From contig JABWBC010000006.1 of NCBI GenBank assembly GCA_013360695.1, forward strand, positions 1 through 52,496: a DNA stretch of 52,496 bases, written 5' to 3'. The stretch comes from Phycisphaerales bacterium (GTDB lineage Bacteria; Planctomycetota; Phycisphaerae; Phycisphaerales; UBA1924). The translations under genes were made by a program, and so were the position numbers. Positions 1 through 8,480 of the stretch are shown one piece after another. A model generated the notes under the pieces. It saw nothing but the letters and a program-made list of their open reading frames with translations, made no database searches and was not told the DNA's origin. The first letter of the stretch is position 1, and every line of letters begins with the position of its first letter.

Positions 1-36
1 AGGTCCATCCGCCCTCCAAGACAAGGACTCCGACTC

Positions 37-498
37 ATGGCGAATCTGAACAACTTCGATGCGAACCAGGTTGACCCCTCCGTGGCGCTCGACCCGCTCC
101 CCGCGGGCAAGTACCTCGCCGTCATTTCCGACAGCGAGTACAAGCCCACCAAGACGGGAGGCGGCAAGTACCTGCAGCTGACCTTCCAGGTCATCGACGG
201 CGAGTTCAAGGGCCGGCTCGTCTGGGCCCGGCTGAACCTCGAGAACAAGAGCGAGATGACCGTGAAGATCGCACGCGGGGAGCTCTCGGCCGTCTGCCGC
301 GCCGTCGGCGTGATGCAGCCCAAGGACTCGGTGGAGCTGCACAACATCCCGCTGGAGATCAGCGTCGGGCTGAAGAAGCGCGACGACAACGGCGAGTTCA
401 CCAACGTCATCAAGGGCTACGCGAAGAAGAGCGGCGCGTCCCCGACGCGAACGCCCGCCGCCGCCGGCCCGGGGAGCACACCGCCCTGGAAGCGTTGA
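37..498 (+). CDS. DUF669-family phage protein
   Basis: This 153-residue protein has the layout of phage DUF669 proteins: an acidic start, the stretch 'PLPAGKYLAVISDSEYKPTK', a G-G-KYLQLTFQV strand and a Pro/Lys-rich tail ending PPWKR. Such proteins sit beside recombination or replication genes in phage early regions and are thought to act in single-strand DNA handling; that role is family-level knowledge, not proven here. An AAGGAC ribosome site lies about 9 bases upstream of the ATG. The stop overlaps the likely TTG start of the next gene, so this is the first visible gene of an early operon whose beginning lies outside the window. Confidence 0.8.
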   Translation: MANLNNFDANQVDPSVALDPLPAGKYLAVISDSEYKPTKTGGGKYLQLTFQVIDGEFKGRLVWARLNLENKSEMTVKIARGELSAVCRAVGVMQPKDSVELHNIPLEISVGLKKRDDNGEFTNVIKGYAKKSGASPTRTPAAAGPGSTPPWKR

Positions 499-1253
499 CG
501 CCCACGAACGGCACTGTTGACCGGGTCCCAGCCTTGAACGCGCAAGGGAGCGGCTGCCTCGTGGACACGCCAGCGACATTCAGGTGCGGTGACTGCGGCG
601 CGGAGACGCCGGGCCGGGGCGCAAGCCCTCGCCGCCCGGCGTGCTCTGCGCTGCGGGACCTGGAGACGGCGGCGCTGCTGGCCCCTACGCCGCGGCCGCC
701 GCGCAGCCACGAGCCGTCCGGCTCCCCGCTGTTGTGGATGGTGCGTTTCGGCGTGCCCTTCAGCTACGCTGCCTCCAAGAACCGCATGTACGTCAAGCGC
801 CGCCGGGGCCACGTAGCCCTTCGCCGCGAGGTCGTGGCGCTGCGGGAGCAGATCGTGCTCGCGGCGCTGGGGGCGCTCAACGGCCGCCGCATCGCCCACA
901 ACAAGGTGTGGCTGGAGATCGTCGTCCAGAAGCCCGACAATCGCGGCGACGCGGTGAACGTGGTCGACTTGGTGTGCGACGCGGTCAAGCGGGCCATCCA
1001 GATCGACGACCGCTGGTTCTGCATCCGCCGCCTGGACTGGGAGATCGTCAAGGCCGATCCCCTTCTCAAGATCGGCATCGGACAGGACTCCGACGAGGAT
1101 TGCTTGGTGTGCTCGCAGTGCGGGCAGATCCGGCCGCTGGGCGAGTTCAAGCGGCGGCGCACAGGGCGTCTGGCGTACGGCCGCATCTGCGCTGCGTGCC
1201 GACACGCCGGGCGGGGGCTGGCCGAGTCCCTCGCGGGGGGCGTGGCCCCGTGA
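495..1253 (+). CDS. RusA-like Holliday junction resolvase with zinc fingers
   Basis: The core, from about residue 82 (VRFGVPFSY), resembles RusA: small basic strands, then 'KPDNRGDAVNVVDLVCDAVK' and 'IDDRWFCIRRLDWE', where RusA carries its metal-binding aspartates. RusA enzymes cleave Holliday junctions or branched phage DNA before packaging. A CxxC pair near residue 33 (CGDC) and a C-terminal four-Cys ribbon (CSQC...CAAC) flank the core, which is more than the ~120-residue classic enzyme has. The TTG start overlaps the upstream stop; an ATG at 738 would give only the core. The stop overlaps the GTG of the helicase (GTGA). Function is inferred from motif and position. Confidence 0.62.
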   Translation: MTPTNGTVDRVPALNAQGSGCLVDTPATFRCGDCGAETPGRGASPRRPACSALRDLETAALLAPTPRPPRSHEPSGSPLLWMVRFGVPFSYAASKNRMYVKRRRGHVALRREVVALREQIVLAALGALNGRRIAHNKVWLEIVVQKPDNRGDAVNVVDLVCDAVKRAIQIDDRWFCIRRLDWEIVKADPLLKIGIGQDSDEDCLVCSQCGQIRPLGEFKRRRTGRLAYGRICAACRHAGRGLAESLAGGVAP

Positions 1254-2935
1254 ACCTGCGTCCGTACCAATCCGAAGCGGTCGCCGCCGTCTACGAGCAC
1301 CTCCGCACGCGCGACGACAACCCGTGCGTGGTGATCCCTACCGGCGGGGGTAAGACGCCGGTGATCGCCACGATCTGCCGCGACGCAGTCGCGCACTGGA
1401 ACGGCCGCGTCGTCATCCTGGCCCACGTGAAGGAACTGCTCGAGCAGGCGGCCGACAAGCTCCGGCACATCGCCCCGGATGTCCCGGTGGGCATCTACTC
1501 GGCGGGCCTGAAGCGCAAGGACCTCGGGTACGCCGTCACGGTCGCGGGCATCCAGAGCATCTGGAAGAAGGCGTGCGACCTCGGCCCCGTAGACCTGATC
1601 ATCGTGGACGAAGCCCACATGGTCCCCACCGAGGACGACGGGATGTACCGCCAGTTCATCGCCGACGCCAAGGTGGTGAACCCCCACGTGCGGGTCATCG
1701 GGCTGACCGCGACGCCGTACCGCATGAAGTCCGGATCGATCTGCGGTCCGGAGAACATCCTGAATCACGTCTGCTTCGAGGTCGGCGTCCGCGAGCTCAT
1801 CGTCCAGGGCTTCTTGTCGCCGCTGCGGACGAAGGCCGGGCTCCAGAAGGTGTCGACCGACGATCTCCACATCCGCGCCGGCGAGTTCGTCGCCAGCGAG
1901 GTCGAGGACCTGATGGACAAGGAGGGCCTCGTCGAGGGTGCGTGCGCCGAGCTCGTCCAGCACACGTCGGACCGCACGGCGGTGCTCATCTTCTCGTCGG
2001 GCATCCGGCACGGACAGCACGTCGTCGATGTGCTCAAGGCCAAGCACGGCGTGGAGTGCGGGTTCGTCACGGGCGACACGCCCGACGGCGTCCGCAGCGC
2101 CATTCTCGGCCGCTTCCGCTCGGGCGACCTCAAGTACCTGTGCAACGTCAACGTGCTGACGACCGGGTTCGACGCCCCGCACATCGACTGTGTGGCGTTG
2201 GTCCGGCCGACGATGTCGCCCGGTCTGTACTACCAGATGGTGGGCCGAGGATTCCGGCTGCACCCGGGGAAGGCGGATTGCCTCGTTCTCGACTTCGGCG
2301 GCAATGTGCTCCGGCACGGCCCCGTTGACGCCATCCGTATCGCCACCGACGACCGTGGGGAGGGTGAAGCCCCGGCGAAGGAGTGCCCGAACTGCCAGGC
2401 GCTGATCGCAGCGGGCTACCAGGTCTGCCCGCAGTGCGGCCACCAGTTCCCCGAGCCCAACAAGCAGCAGCACGAGGCCAAGGCGAGCACGGAAGGCATC
2501 CTCAGCGGGCAGACGACGCGCGAAGAGCACCACGTCAGCGAGTCGACCTACCACGTGCACTCCAAGCGCGGCGACCCCGCCGCGCCGCTCACGATGCGGG
2601 TCGAGTACCGCGTCGGATTCAACCGCTACTTCCGCGAGTGGGTCTGCTTCGACCACACCGGCTACGCGCGGATCAAGGCCGAGGCGTGGTGGCGGGCCCG
2701 CTCGGTCGAGCCGGTGCCCGGCGGCACGGAGGAGGCGGTGGAGATGGCCAAGGCGGGCGCGCTCGCGACGACGCTGGCGATCACGGTCGAGCGCAAGGTC
2801 GGCGACCAGTACGAGCGCGTGGTGGCCCACCGTCTGGGCGACAAGCCGGCGCGACTCGATGATCCCGATGCGGTGCCCGCTGGCGCGCCGATCGACGCCG
2901 CGCCGTACATCCCCGACGACGAGATTCCCTTCTAA
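1250..2935 (+). CDS. DEAD/DEAH-box superfamily 2 helicase
   Basis: This 561-residue SF2 helicase has motif I PTGGGKT (residues 30-36), motif II VDEAH, motif III LTATP, and a C-terminal helicase motif ending QMVGRGFRLH. A four-Cys zinc ribbon follows (CPNC...CPQC, from about residue 379), then about 150 residues of unassigned sequence ending in an acidic tail. It probably unwinds or remodels DNA during phage replication or recombination. The GTG at 1250 overlaps the preceding TGA; a longer reading frame opens upstream but runs through the resolvase gene in another frame and lacks family sequence there. The stop overlaps the next ATG (TAATG), indicating translational coupling to the primase. 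Confidence 0.88.
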   Translation: MNLRPYQSEAVAAVYEHLRTRDDNPCVVIPTGGGKTPVIATICRDAVAHWNGRVVILAHVKELLEQAADKLRHIAPDVPVGIYSAGLKRKDLGYAVTVAGIQSIWKKACDLGPVDLIIVDEAHMVPTEDDGMYRQFIADAKVVNPHVRVIGLTATPYRMKSGSICGPENILNHVCFEVGVRELIVQGFLSPLRTKAGLQKVSTDDLHIRAGEFVASEVEDLMDKEGLVEGACAELVQHTSDRTAVLIFSSGIRHGQHVVDVLKAKHGVECGFVTGDTPDGVRSAILGRFRSGDLKYLCNVNVLTTGFDAPHIDCVALVRPTMSPGLYYQMVGRGFRLHPGKADCLVLDFGGNVLRHGPVDAIRIATDDRGEGEAPAKECPNCQALIAAGYQVCPQCGHQFPEPNKQQHEAKASTEGILSGQTTREEHHVSESTYHVHSKRGDPAAPLTMRVEYRVGFNRYFREWVCFDHTGYARIKAEAWWRARSVEPVPGGTEEAVEMAKAGALATTLAITVERKVGDQYERVVAHRLGDKPARLDDPDAVPAGAPIDAAPYIPDDEIPF

Positions 2936-5121
2936 TGCCGCCCACCGAGCACGCTACCAACCTGCTCGAAGCGGCCCGGTGGTACCGGTCGCGGGGGTAC
3001 GCGCCTATCCCGGTGCCCGCGGGGAGCAAGATTCCTGTGCTGAAGGGCTGGCAGACCCTCCGACTCGTCGAGGAGGAACTCCCGCACCACTTCAACGGCA
3101 CCGGGAACATCGGCCTGCTCCTCGGCGAGCCGAGCGGGTGGCTGGTGGATGTGGACCTGGACTGCGAGGAAGCGGTGGCGCTCGCGCCGGAGTTCCTGCC
3201 GCCAACGCCGTCGCGTTCGGGGCGACCGGGCAAGCCCCTCTCGCACTGGTGGTACATCTGCGCCGGCGCGACGACCCGCAAGCACCAGGACCCGGTGACG
3301 CGGAAGATGATCGTGGAGCTCCGCAGCACTGGGGCGCAGACTGTTGTCGGGCCCGGCACGCACCCCAGCGGCGAGCCGTACGACCCGCTCGAGGGCGACC
3401 CGGCCGTCATCGACCACGCCGAGCTCGCCGCCGCTGTCGCGGCGCTGGCGGAGTCGGTCATCGCACGGCGGCACGGGCGCAACGACACGATCGCTTATCA
3501 GCCACCAGCACAAGGAAACGAGCGCTCCAATTCGCTTCCGCAGGATCACATCGAGCGACGCGCGGCAGCCTACCTCGACCGCATGCCGCCAGCAATCTCC
3601 GGCTCTGGCGGGCACAGTCAGACATACGCGGCTGCGACCGCGATGGTGCACGGGTTCGGGCTCGACGCCGAGTCGGCGTTCCGCCTGCTGTGGGATCGGT
3701 ACAACCCGCGCTGCCAGCCGCCGTGGTCGGAGAAAGAACTCAGGCACAAAGTCGGCGATGCGGCGAACAAACCGCACGACCGGCCGCTCGGATGGCTCCG
3801 CGACACCGGTGCGGTCGAGGGCACCGACGTCGATCTCACCGCGTTTGATCCGGAGCGACGGCGCGAATCCGCGTCGCCCCGCGCCGATCGCATTCCCGAT
3901 CCCGGCCCGCTCCCCGAGCGCCTCCTGACCGTGCCGGGTCTGATCGAGCAGGTCATCGAGCACAACCTGGCGACCGCGACGCGCCCCCAGCCCGTGCTGG
4001 CGCTGGCCGCGGGCATCTGCCTTCAGGCCGTGCTCTGCGCCCGCAAGGTGCGCGATGAGCGAGGCAACCGGACCAACCTCTACTGCGTGGGCGTTGCGCC
4101 GTCGGGAGCGGGGAAGGACCACGCCCGCAAGGTCAACAAGAACATCCTGTTCATCGCCGACATGGTTGAGCACGAGGGCAGCGAGGATCTCGCCTCGGAC
4201 GCGGGACTCGTCACGGCCGTGGAGAACGAGCCGGCGATCCTCTTCCAGATCGACGAGTTCGGGCGCTTTCTGCGGACGATCGGCGATCCCAAGAAGGCGC
4301 CGCACCTGTTCAACGTGCTCACGGCGCTGATGAAGCTCTACTCCAGCGCCGACACGGTGTTCCGCGGCAAGGCCTACGCCGACGCCAAGCGGAACAAGGT
4401 CGTCGATCAGCCGTGCGTGAGCGTCTACGGCACGACCGTCCCCGAGCACTTCTACGAGTCGCTCACCGCCGACAGTCTGAGCGACGGCTTCATTGCGCGG
4501 CTGCTTGTGTTCGAGGCAACCACCACGCCCGCGCGGCAGCGAGCCAAGGCGCGGCCTGTTCCGGAGGGGATCAAACAGGCGGCCGCTTGGTGGGGATCGT
4601 TCAAGCCGCCTGGCAACCTCCAGGCCGAGCACCCCGAACCCCTCGTGGTCGAGGCCACGCCGGAGGCGGGAGCGGTGTTCGACGCGCTCGCGGCGATGGT
4701 GGATGCCGAGCTCGGCAAGCCGGACCACACGGCGGGCCGTTCCCTGTGGGCCCGTGTCGAGGAGAAGGCCTGCCGCCTCGCGCTGGTCTACGCCTGCTCG
4801 AAGAACCACGCCAATCCGGTCATCGACGAGGATGCAGCGTGCTGGGCGTGCGAACTGTCGGATTACCTGACCAGGCGGATGCTCTACATCGCCCACGAGT
4901 GGGTCGCGGACGGGGTCTTCGACGCACGGCAGAAGCGCGTGCTCCGCATCGTGCGCAAGGCGGATGGAAAGATCTCCCGCAGTGAACTATGCCGCAAGAC
5001 GCAGTGGCTGACCCAGCGGGAGCGGCAGGAGGTCATCGACAACCTCCTGGAGACCGGGCAGATCGAGCAGGTAACCGAGGAGACGGCGACCAAGCCAAGG
5101 GTGGTCTATGCGCTGGCATGA
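2935..5121 (+). CDS. Prim-Pol primase/polymerase with DUF3987 domain
   Basis: Residues 1-180 form a bifunctional primase-polymerase (AEP) domain: the opening 'ARWYRSRGYAPIPVPAGSK', the acidic metal motif VDVD (Asp72, Asp74), and a later GPGTHPSG segment. The C-terminal half (from about residue 330) is DUF3987-like, with a P-loop-like APSGAGKD and a conserved DEFGRFL stretch, found in phage and plasmid replication proteins that pair a primase with an ATPase. At 728 residues it is full length. It is likely the replication initiator of the phage: it starts by TAATG overlap with the helicase gene and ends just before a structured AT-poor/GATTGAA region that could be an origin. Confidence 0.85.
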   Translation: MPPTEHATNLLEAARWYRSRGYAPIPVPAGSKIPVLKGWQTLRLVEEELPHHFNGTGNIGLLLGEPSGWLVDVDLDCEEAVALAPEFLPPTPSRSGRPGKPLSHWWYICAGATTRKHQDPVTRKMIVELRSTGAQTVVGPGTHPSGEPYDPLEGDPAVIDHAELAAAVAALAESVIARRHGRNDTIAYQPPAQGNERSNSLPQDHIERRAAAYLDRMPPAISGSGGHSQTYAAATAMVHGFGLDAESAFRLLWDRYNPRCQPPWSEKELRHKVGDAANKPHDRPLGWLRDTGAVEGTDVDLTAFDPERRRESASPRADRIPDPGPLPERLLTVPGLIEQVIEHNLATATRPQPVLALAAGICLQAVLCARKVRDERGNRTNLYCVGVAPSGAGKDHARKVNKNILFIADMVEHEGSEDLASDAGLVTAVENEPAILFQIDEFGRFLRTIGDPKKAPHLFNVLTALMKLYSSADTVFRGKAYADAKRNKVVDQPCVSVYGTTVPEHFYESLTADSLSDGFIARLLVFEATTTPARQRAKARPVPEGIKQAAAWWGSFKPPGNLQAEHPEPLVVEATPEAGAVFDALAAMVDAELGKPDHTAGRSLWARVEEKACRLALVYACSKNHANPVIDEDAACWACELSDYLTRRMLYIAHEWVADGVFDARQKRVLRIVRKADGKISRSELCRKTQWLTQRERQEVIDNLLETGQIEQVTEETATKPRVVYALA

Positions 5122-5130
5122 ACCGAAAAG

Positions 5131-5208
5131 TTCAATCCTTCATCTATTCCCCGCGCGCGCACGCGGTACGCGCGGGCGGGGGCGGAAGGCAGGGATTGAA
5201 AGATTGAA
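5131..5208. repeat. GATTGAA inverted/direct repeats around a GC-rich stem-loop
   Basis: TTCAATCC (5131-5138) is the exact complement of GGATTGAA (5193-5200), and GATTGAA recurs at 5202-5208. Between the arms, CCCGCGCG (5150-5157) pairs with CGCGCGGG (5169-5176) over an 11-base loop. No T-tract follows, so it is not a standard terminator. Confidence 0.6.
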
Positions 5209-5465
5209 TGATCTCTCTCTTTCGACATCCCCGAGCCGTCCGACCGCCGCGCCCATGCAGGTCGCGTGCCAGGGCGCGCCTAGCGGGAGCCTTACAGCCG
5301 GAGTCCTACCAAGGGGAGGGCCTGGGGGGAGTAGGTACTTCCCCGCCGTCGCGGCGAAACCGGGGCCGCGGGAACAGCCGCGCTTGGCGACAGAGTTTGT
5401 TTCGCGGGTCCGGGGCCGGGACGTCCGGTCGGCGGGAGCGGTACGCCGCCCCGCCAGGAACGCGA

Positions 5466-5485
5466 CGTGGGCCAACGTGGGCCAA
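5466..5485. repeat. Perfect 10-base tandem repeat
   Basis: CGTGGGCCAA occurs twice without a gap (5466-5475 and 5476-5485), followed by a CCCGT...ACGGG inverted pair (5486-5500). Its role is unknown. Confidence 0.6.
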
Positions 5486-5691
5486 CCCGTCGCCAACGGG
5501 CGCGGCCCGAAGCGAGTCGGATTCCGGGGAGTGAGCCGCCCCCGGCGGACGGGCCCGTAGCCCGAGCGACCCAACCCCAAGCGAACCAGCCATCGAGCGA
5601 TCCCCGGACCCGTCGGCATGTGCCGCGGGCCATGACTCCCCACGCACAAAGCGCGGCGCTGCCCGCTGCGCCGTCCCCAACGGAGATCGCC

Positions 5692-7062
5692 GTGAACATC
5701 GAGACGCTTCCCATTGACGCGGTGAAGGAATATGACCGCAACCCCCGAACCATCAACGACGCCGCCATCGAAGCGGTCGCCAAGAGCATCCAGGCCTTCG
5801 GCTTCAAGGTGCCGATCTTGATCGATGCCGACGGCGTGATCATCGCCGGGCACACTCGGCTCCGCGCCGCGCGAAAGCTCGGTCTCACCGAAGTGCCGAC
5901 CATCCGCGCGTCGGACCTGACGCCGGACCAGGTCAAGGCGCTTCGCATTGCCGACAACAAGGTCGCGTCGCTCACCTCCTGGGACATGGAACTCCTGCCC
6001 ATCGAACTCGCCGACCTCAAGGGCGCGGACTTCGACCTCGCGGTGCTCGGCTTCAGCGCCGAGGACCTCGCCGCGATCATGGCTCCCGCCGGCACGGATG
6101 GGCTCACCGATCCCGACGATGTGCCCGGAGCGCCCGACGCGGCCACGACGGTGCCGGGCGACATCTGGGTGCTCGGCAACCACCGGCTCATGTGCGGCGA
6201 CTCGTCGAAGCCCGCAGACCTGGACCGTCTGCTCGACGGCCAGCAAGTCCACCTTGTGAACACGGACCCGCCGTACAACGTGAAGGTCGAGCCGCGCTCG
6301 AACAACGCCATCGTTGCTGGCCTGAGTTCATTCGCTCTGCCGGGCAAGGCCGATCAGCACGACCAACAGAGCGCCGATCTCAACCGGTATCCCGAGAAGA
6401 GCCGCGCCACGCACAAGAAGCTCCGCGCCAAGGACCGGCCGCTGGCCAACGACTTCGTGTCCGATGACGAGTTCGACCGGCTGCTCGCGGCGTGGTTCGG
6501 GAACATCACCCGCGTGCTGATCCCCGGCGGCACGTTCTACATCTGGGGCGGATACGCCAACTGCGGCAACTACCCGCCGGTGCTCAAGCGCTGCGAGCTC
6601 TACTTCGCGCAAGCGATCATCTGGATCAAGGAGCACCCGGTCCTCACGCGCAAGGACTTCATGGGCAACCACGAGTGGTGCTTCTACGGCTGGAAAGAGG
6701 GCGCAGCGCACCGCTTCTTCGGCCCCGCCAATGTGCCCGACACATGGTCGATCAAGAAGGTGAACCCGCAGAGCATGGTCCACCTCACGGAGAAGCCCGT
6801 CGAACTGGCGCGGCGCGCGATCGAGTTCTCGTCACGGCCCGGGGAGAACGTGCTCGACCTCTTCGGCGGGAGCGGCTCGACGCTCATCGGCGCGGAAATG
6901 ACAGGGCGGCGGGCGTTCCTCATGGAACTCGACGCGCTCTACTGCGATGTGATCGTGCAGCGTTGGGAGAAGTTCACGGGCCGCAAGGCGGAGCGGTTGG
7001 GCTCAAACGCTGTGGCCGAAGAGAAAGCCGCGACCGGCGTCGCGGCTGAGGGGGAGGGGTGA
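5692..7062 (+). CDS. ParB/Sulfiredoxin-like domain fused to DNA methyltransferase
   Basis: Residues 1-130 are a ParB/Srx-type domain (LPIDAVKEYDRNPR, then GHTRLRAARKLG). The rest is a class beta DNA methyltransferase with catalytic motif IV DPPY (Asp192-Tyr195) preceding the SAM motif FGGSG (391-395). This fusion is common in phages and modifies N6-adenine or N4-cytosine, usually protecting phage DNA from host restriction. The GTG at 5692 is chosen because GGAG lies 6 bases upstream and ParB-like homology starts at once; the ATG at 5632 has no ribosome site but cannot be excluded. No partner nuclease lies beside it, so it looks like an orphan methylase. Confidence 0.88.
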   Translation: MNIETLPIDAVKEYDRNPRTINDAAIEAVAKSIQAFGFKVPILIDADGVIIAGHTRLRAARKLGLTEVPTIRASDLTPDQVKALRIADNKVASLTSWDMELLPIELADLKGADFDLAVLGFSAEDLAAIMAPAGTDGLTDPDDVPGAPDAATTVPGDIWVLGNHRLMCGDSSKPADLDRLLDGQQVHLVNTDPPYNVKVEPRSNNAIVAGLSSFALPGKADQHDQQSADLNRYPEKSRATHKKLRAKDRPLANDFVSDDEFDRLLAAWFGNITRVLIPGGTFYIWGGYANCGNYPPVLKRCELYFAQAIIWIKEHPVLTRKDFMGNHEWCFYGWKEGAAHRFFGPANVPDTWSIKKVNPQSMVHLTEKPVELARRAIEFSSRPGENVLDLFGGSGSTLIGAEMTGRRAFLMELDALYCDVIVQRWEKFTGRKAERLGSNAVAEEKAATGVAAEGEG

Positions 7063-7070
7063 TGAACGCC

Positions 7071-7316
7071 TCACTCCTCTTCGAGGTTCGGAAGGGCTCC
7101 GTCGGTCGCCTCGTCCCACTCAAGGGCGTAGTGATCGGCGATGTCTTCGAGATCATGCTCCGTGAGGTAGTCCGCCGTCTTGCGCTCTTGGCAGGCAGCG
7201 ACCGCGCGGGCGAGGTCGGTCCACTCCTCAAGGGTGAGCATTTGGTCTTGCCTCGCCCCGAGCAAGTAGAGCGCGGCCTGAAGTACGTCCTCGAGTTGGG
7301 CGGTCGTGGCGCTCAC
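7071..7316 (-). CDS. Small hypothetical phage protein
   Basis: This 81-residue acidic protein is predicted to be largely helical (LEDVLQAALYLLGARQDQ...LEDIADHYALEW) and ends EEE. I do not recognise a family. It begins at a GTG three bases after the stop of the HARE-HTH gene, so it is the last gene of a five-gene minus-strand operon, and it converges on the methyltransferase gene with an 8-base gap. The tight spacing and sensible composition argue that it is real. Confidence 0.55.
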   Translation of the reverse strand: MSATTAQLEDVLQAALYLLGARQDQMLTLEEWTDLARAVAACQERKTADYLTEHDLEDIADHYALEWDEATDGALPNLEEE

Positions 7317-7319
7317 GGC

Positions 7320-7769
7320 TCAGGCCCCCTTCCCGGCGACGAAGACGCCCTTGTCGTGCTTCTTGAATCGGGCCTTCTCGCCCTTGGCGGCGATCTCGCG
7401 GATGATGGCGGCGTAGAGCGTGGCCTCCGGCGTCTTGCCGCCGGGGCTCTTCCAGAGGCCCTTGGCCTCCATCTCCGCGATCATCTCATTGGCACGCATG
7501 GGCACCTTCGCGCCGGCGATCACCTGGGCCGCGGCGTCGAGGGCGCTGACGCGCTTGGGACTCTTCTCCTTGGGGGCCTTGGGCGGGCGCGGGGCCTTCG
7601 GGGCCTTCCCGTTCTTGGCCCCGTCGCCGCCCACGGGCTTGCCATCCAGGCGGTCCTTGATCTCCGCGAGCGCCGCCTTGCGGAGGCGATCCGTCTTGGC
7701 AGCGCCATCGGCACGGGCGGCGCTCTTGGACATGCGGGGCTTCGTGGCTTTCTTCGTCTTCGTACTCAT
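7320..7769 (-). CDS. HARE-HTH (winged helix) domain protein
   Basis: The N-terminal 75 residues are Lys/Ala-rich and disordered ([33 protein letters not shown]). The C-terminal ~75 residues match a HARE-HTH fold: '[20 protein letters not shown]', then [24 protein letters not shown] and [11 protein letters not shown]. This fold occurs in RNA polymerase delta subunits and in restriction or DNA-binding proteins; here a DNA-binding regulator is likely. The ATG at 7769 has GGAG 6-7 bases upstream, better than the ATG at 7775 or the longer frame. HARE-HTH genes of this kind are often found in phage accessory regions. Confidence 0.75.
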   Translation of the reverse strand: MSTKTKKATKPRMSKSAARADGAAKTDRLRKAALAEIKDRLDGKPVGGDGAKNGKAPKAPRPPKAPKEKSPKRVSALDAAAQVIAGAKVPMRANEMIAEMEAKGLWKSPGGKTPEATLYAAIIREIAAKGEKARFKKHDKGVFVAGKGA

Positions 7770-7859
7770 GGTCATCTCCAAACAGGTGGTGCGGTACACC
7801 GCCGCACGCTGCGGCGGCAAGGCGTCGGGCGGCCTTCCGGCCGCGCGAGGCGGGCCTGG

Positions 7860-8183
7860 TCAGGGCAGCCGGACCAGGATGCGAGCCTGGGGCGAGCCGT
7901 CCCATTCGACCGCGAGGCCGGCGCGGGTCATGGCGTCCGCGATCGCGCGGCCGTCGCCGGCCCACCCGAGGTAGCACCACCCGCTGCGGTCGATGTCCTG
8001 GGCGTCCTGGCGGTGGTAGAAGACGTACTTGGCGGCGCGGTCGTCGGGGACCGCGGCGCAGGCGCATGTGCCGCAGCACCAGAAGTTCGAGCGGCAGAAG
8101 TACCCCTGGCGGCGGAGGTCCTTGTACGCGACCTTGATGGCATCGCGGAGGTCGGCGGGGGTCGGGCGTGCGGTCGTGCTCAT
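7860..8183 (-). CDS. DUF6891-like protein
   Basis: This 107-residue protein shows the pattern I associate with DUF6891: a Cys cluster (FWCCGTCACAA), then YVFYHRQDAQD, a GWAGDG turn, and AGLAVEWDGSPQARILV at the end. The clustered cysteines could bind zinc; no catalytic role is known to me. It lies in the minus-strand accessory operon with an AGGAA ribosome site in a leader sequence almost identical to that of the next upstream gene. Confidence 0.6.
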   Translation of the reverse strand: MSTTARPTPADLRDAIKVAYKDLRRQGYFCRSNFWCCGTCACAAVPDDRAAKYVFYHRQDAQDIDRSGWCYLGWAGDGRAIADAMTRAGLAVEWDGSPQARILVRLP

Positions 8184-8201
8184 GGGTCGTTTCCTTTCTG
8201 G
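8184..8201 (-). promoter_or_regulatory. Repeated leader with ribosome binding site
   Basis: The plus-strand sequence GGGTCGTTTCCTTTCTGG lies immediately before the start of the gene ending at 7860. The same sequence with one change (GGGTCGGTTCCTTTCTGG) lies at 8436-8453 before the next gene upstream. Read on the minus strand each gives AGAAAGGAA, a strong ribosome site, 8-9 bases before the start codon. Confidence 0.6.
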
Positions 8202-8435
8202 TCAGTTGACGGGGACGGTGACGACCAGCCCGTGCGGGTGGTCGGGGTGATCGATGACGTGCAGGTACGCGAAGGGAACGCCCGCGGCCTCCAGGCGGTG
8301 GGCCTCGGACTTCTCGACGACGTAGTGCTTGCCGCCGAGCACGATGGCCTCGCCGCGCCCGCTGGCCTCGGCGTGCTGGATGGCCTCGCCGGCGGTCGGG
8401 AACTCGTCGGCCTTGAAGGTGATCAGGTGCTGCAC
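8202..8435 (-). CDS. Small hypothetical protein
   Basis: This 77-residue protein reads MQHLITFKADEFPTAGEAIQ... and ends VVTVPVN, alternating strands and a helix. No family is recognised. It starts with GTG behind a strong AGGAA site that is part of a leader duplicated in front of the next gene. Position and spacing in the minus-strand operon support it as real. Confidence 0.55.
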   Translation of the reverse strand: MQHLITFKADEFPTAGEAIQHAEASGRGEAIVLGGKHYVVEKSEAHRLEAAGVPFAYLHVIDHPDHPHGLVVTVPVN

Positions 8436-8480
8436 GGGTCGGTTCCTTTCTGGAGGGGAGTTGGCGGGGTTGGGGGCGGA

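Larger units (their letters stand above)
5122..5691 (+). other. 570-base non-coding stretch after the replication gene
   Basis: No reading frame here has family-like protein sequence. The stretch holds three GATTGAA heptamers around a GC-rich stem-loop (5131-5208), a perfect 10-base tandem repeat (5466-5485), and the sequence leading to the methyltransferase start. An ATG at 5632 would extend the methyltransferase by 20 residues. The structure directly after a primase gene makes an origin or a transcription boundary possible; nothing shows which. Confidence 0.5.

Noticed and set aside
641-1249. Upstream extension of the helicase reading frame
   Set aside because: The extra ~200 residues are Arg/Pro/Gly-rich, overlap the resolvase gene entirely, and the GTG at 1250 gives a normal helicase N-terminus.
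764-2830. Long minus-strand open frame (688 codons)
   Set aside because: It lies opposite the helicase and resolvase genes, is Arg/Asp/Val-rich without family motifs, and is a typical high-GC shadow.
5150-5176. Rho-independent terminator after the primase gene
   Set aside because: The stem is strong but there is no following T-tract.
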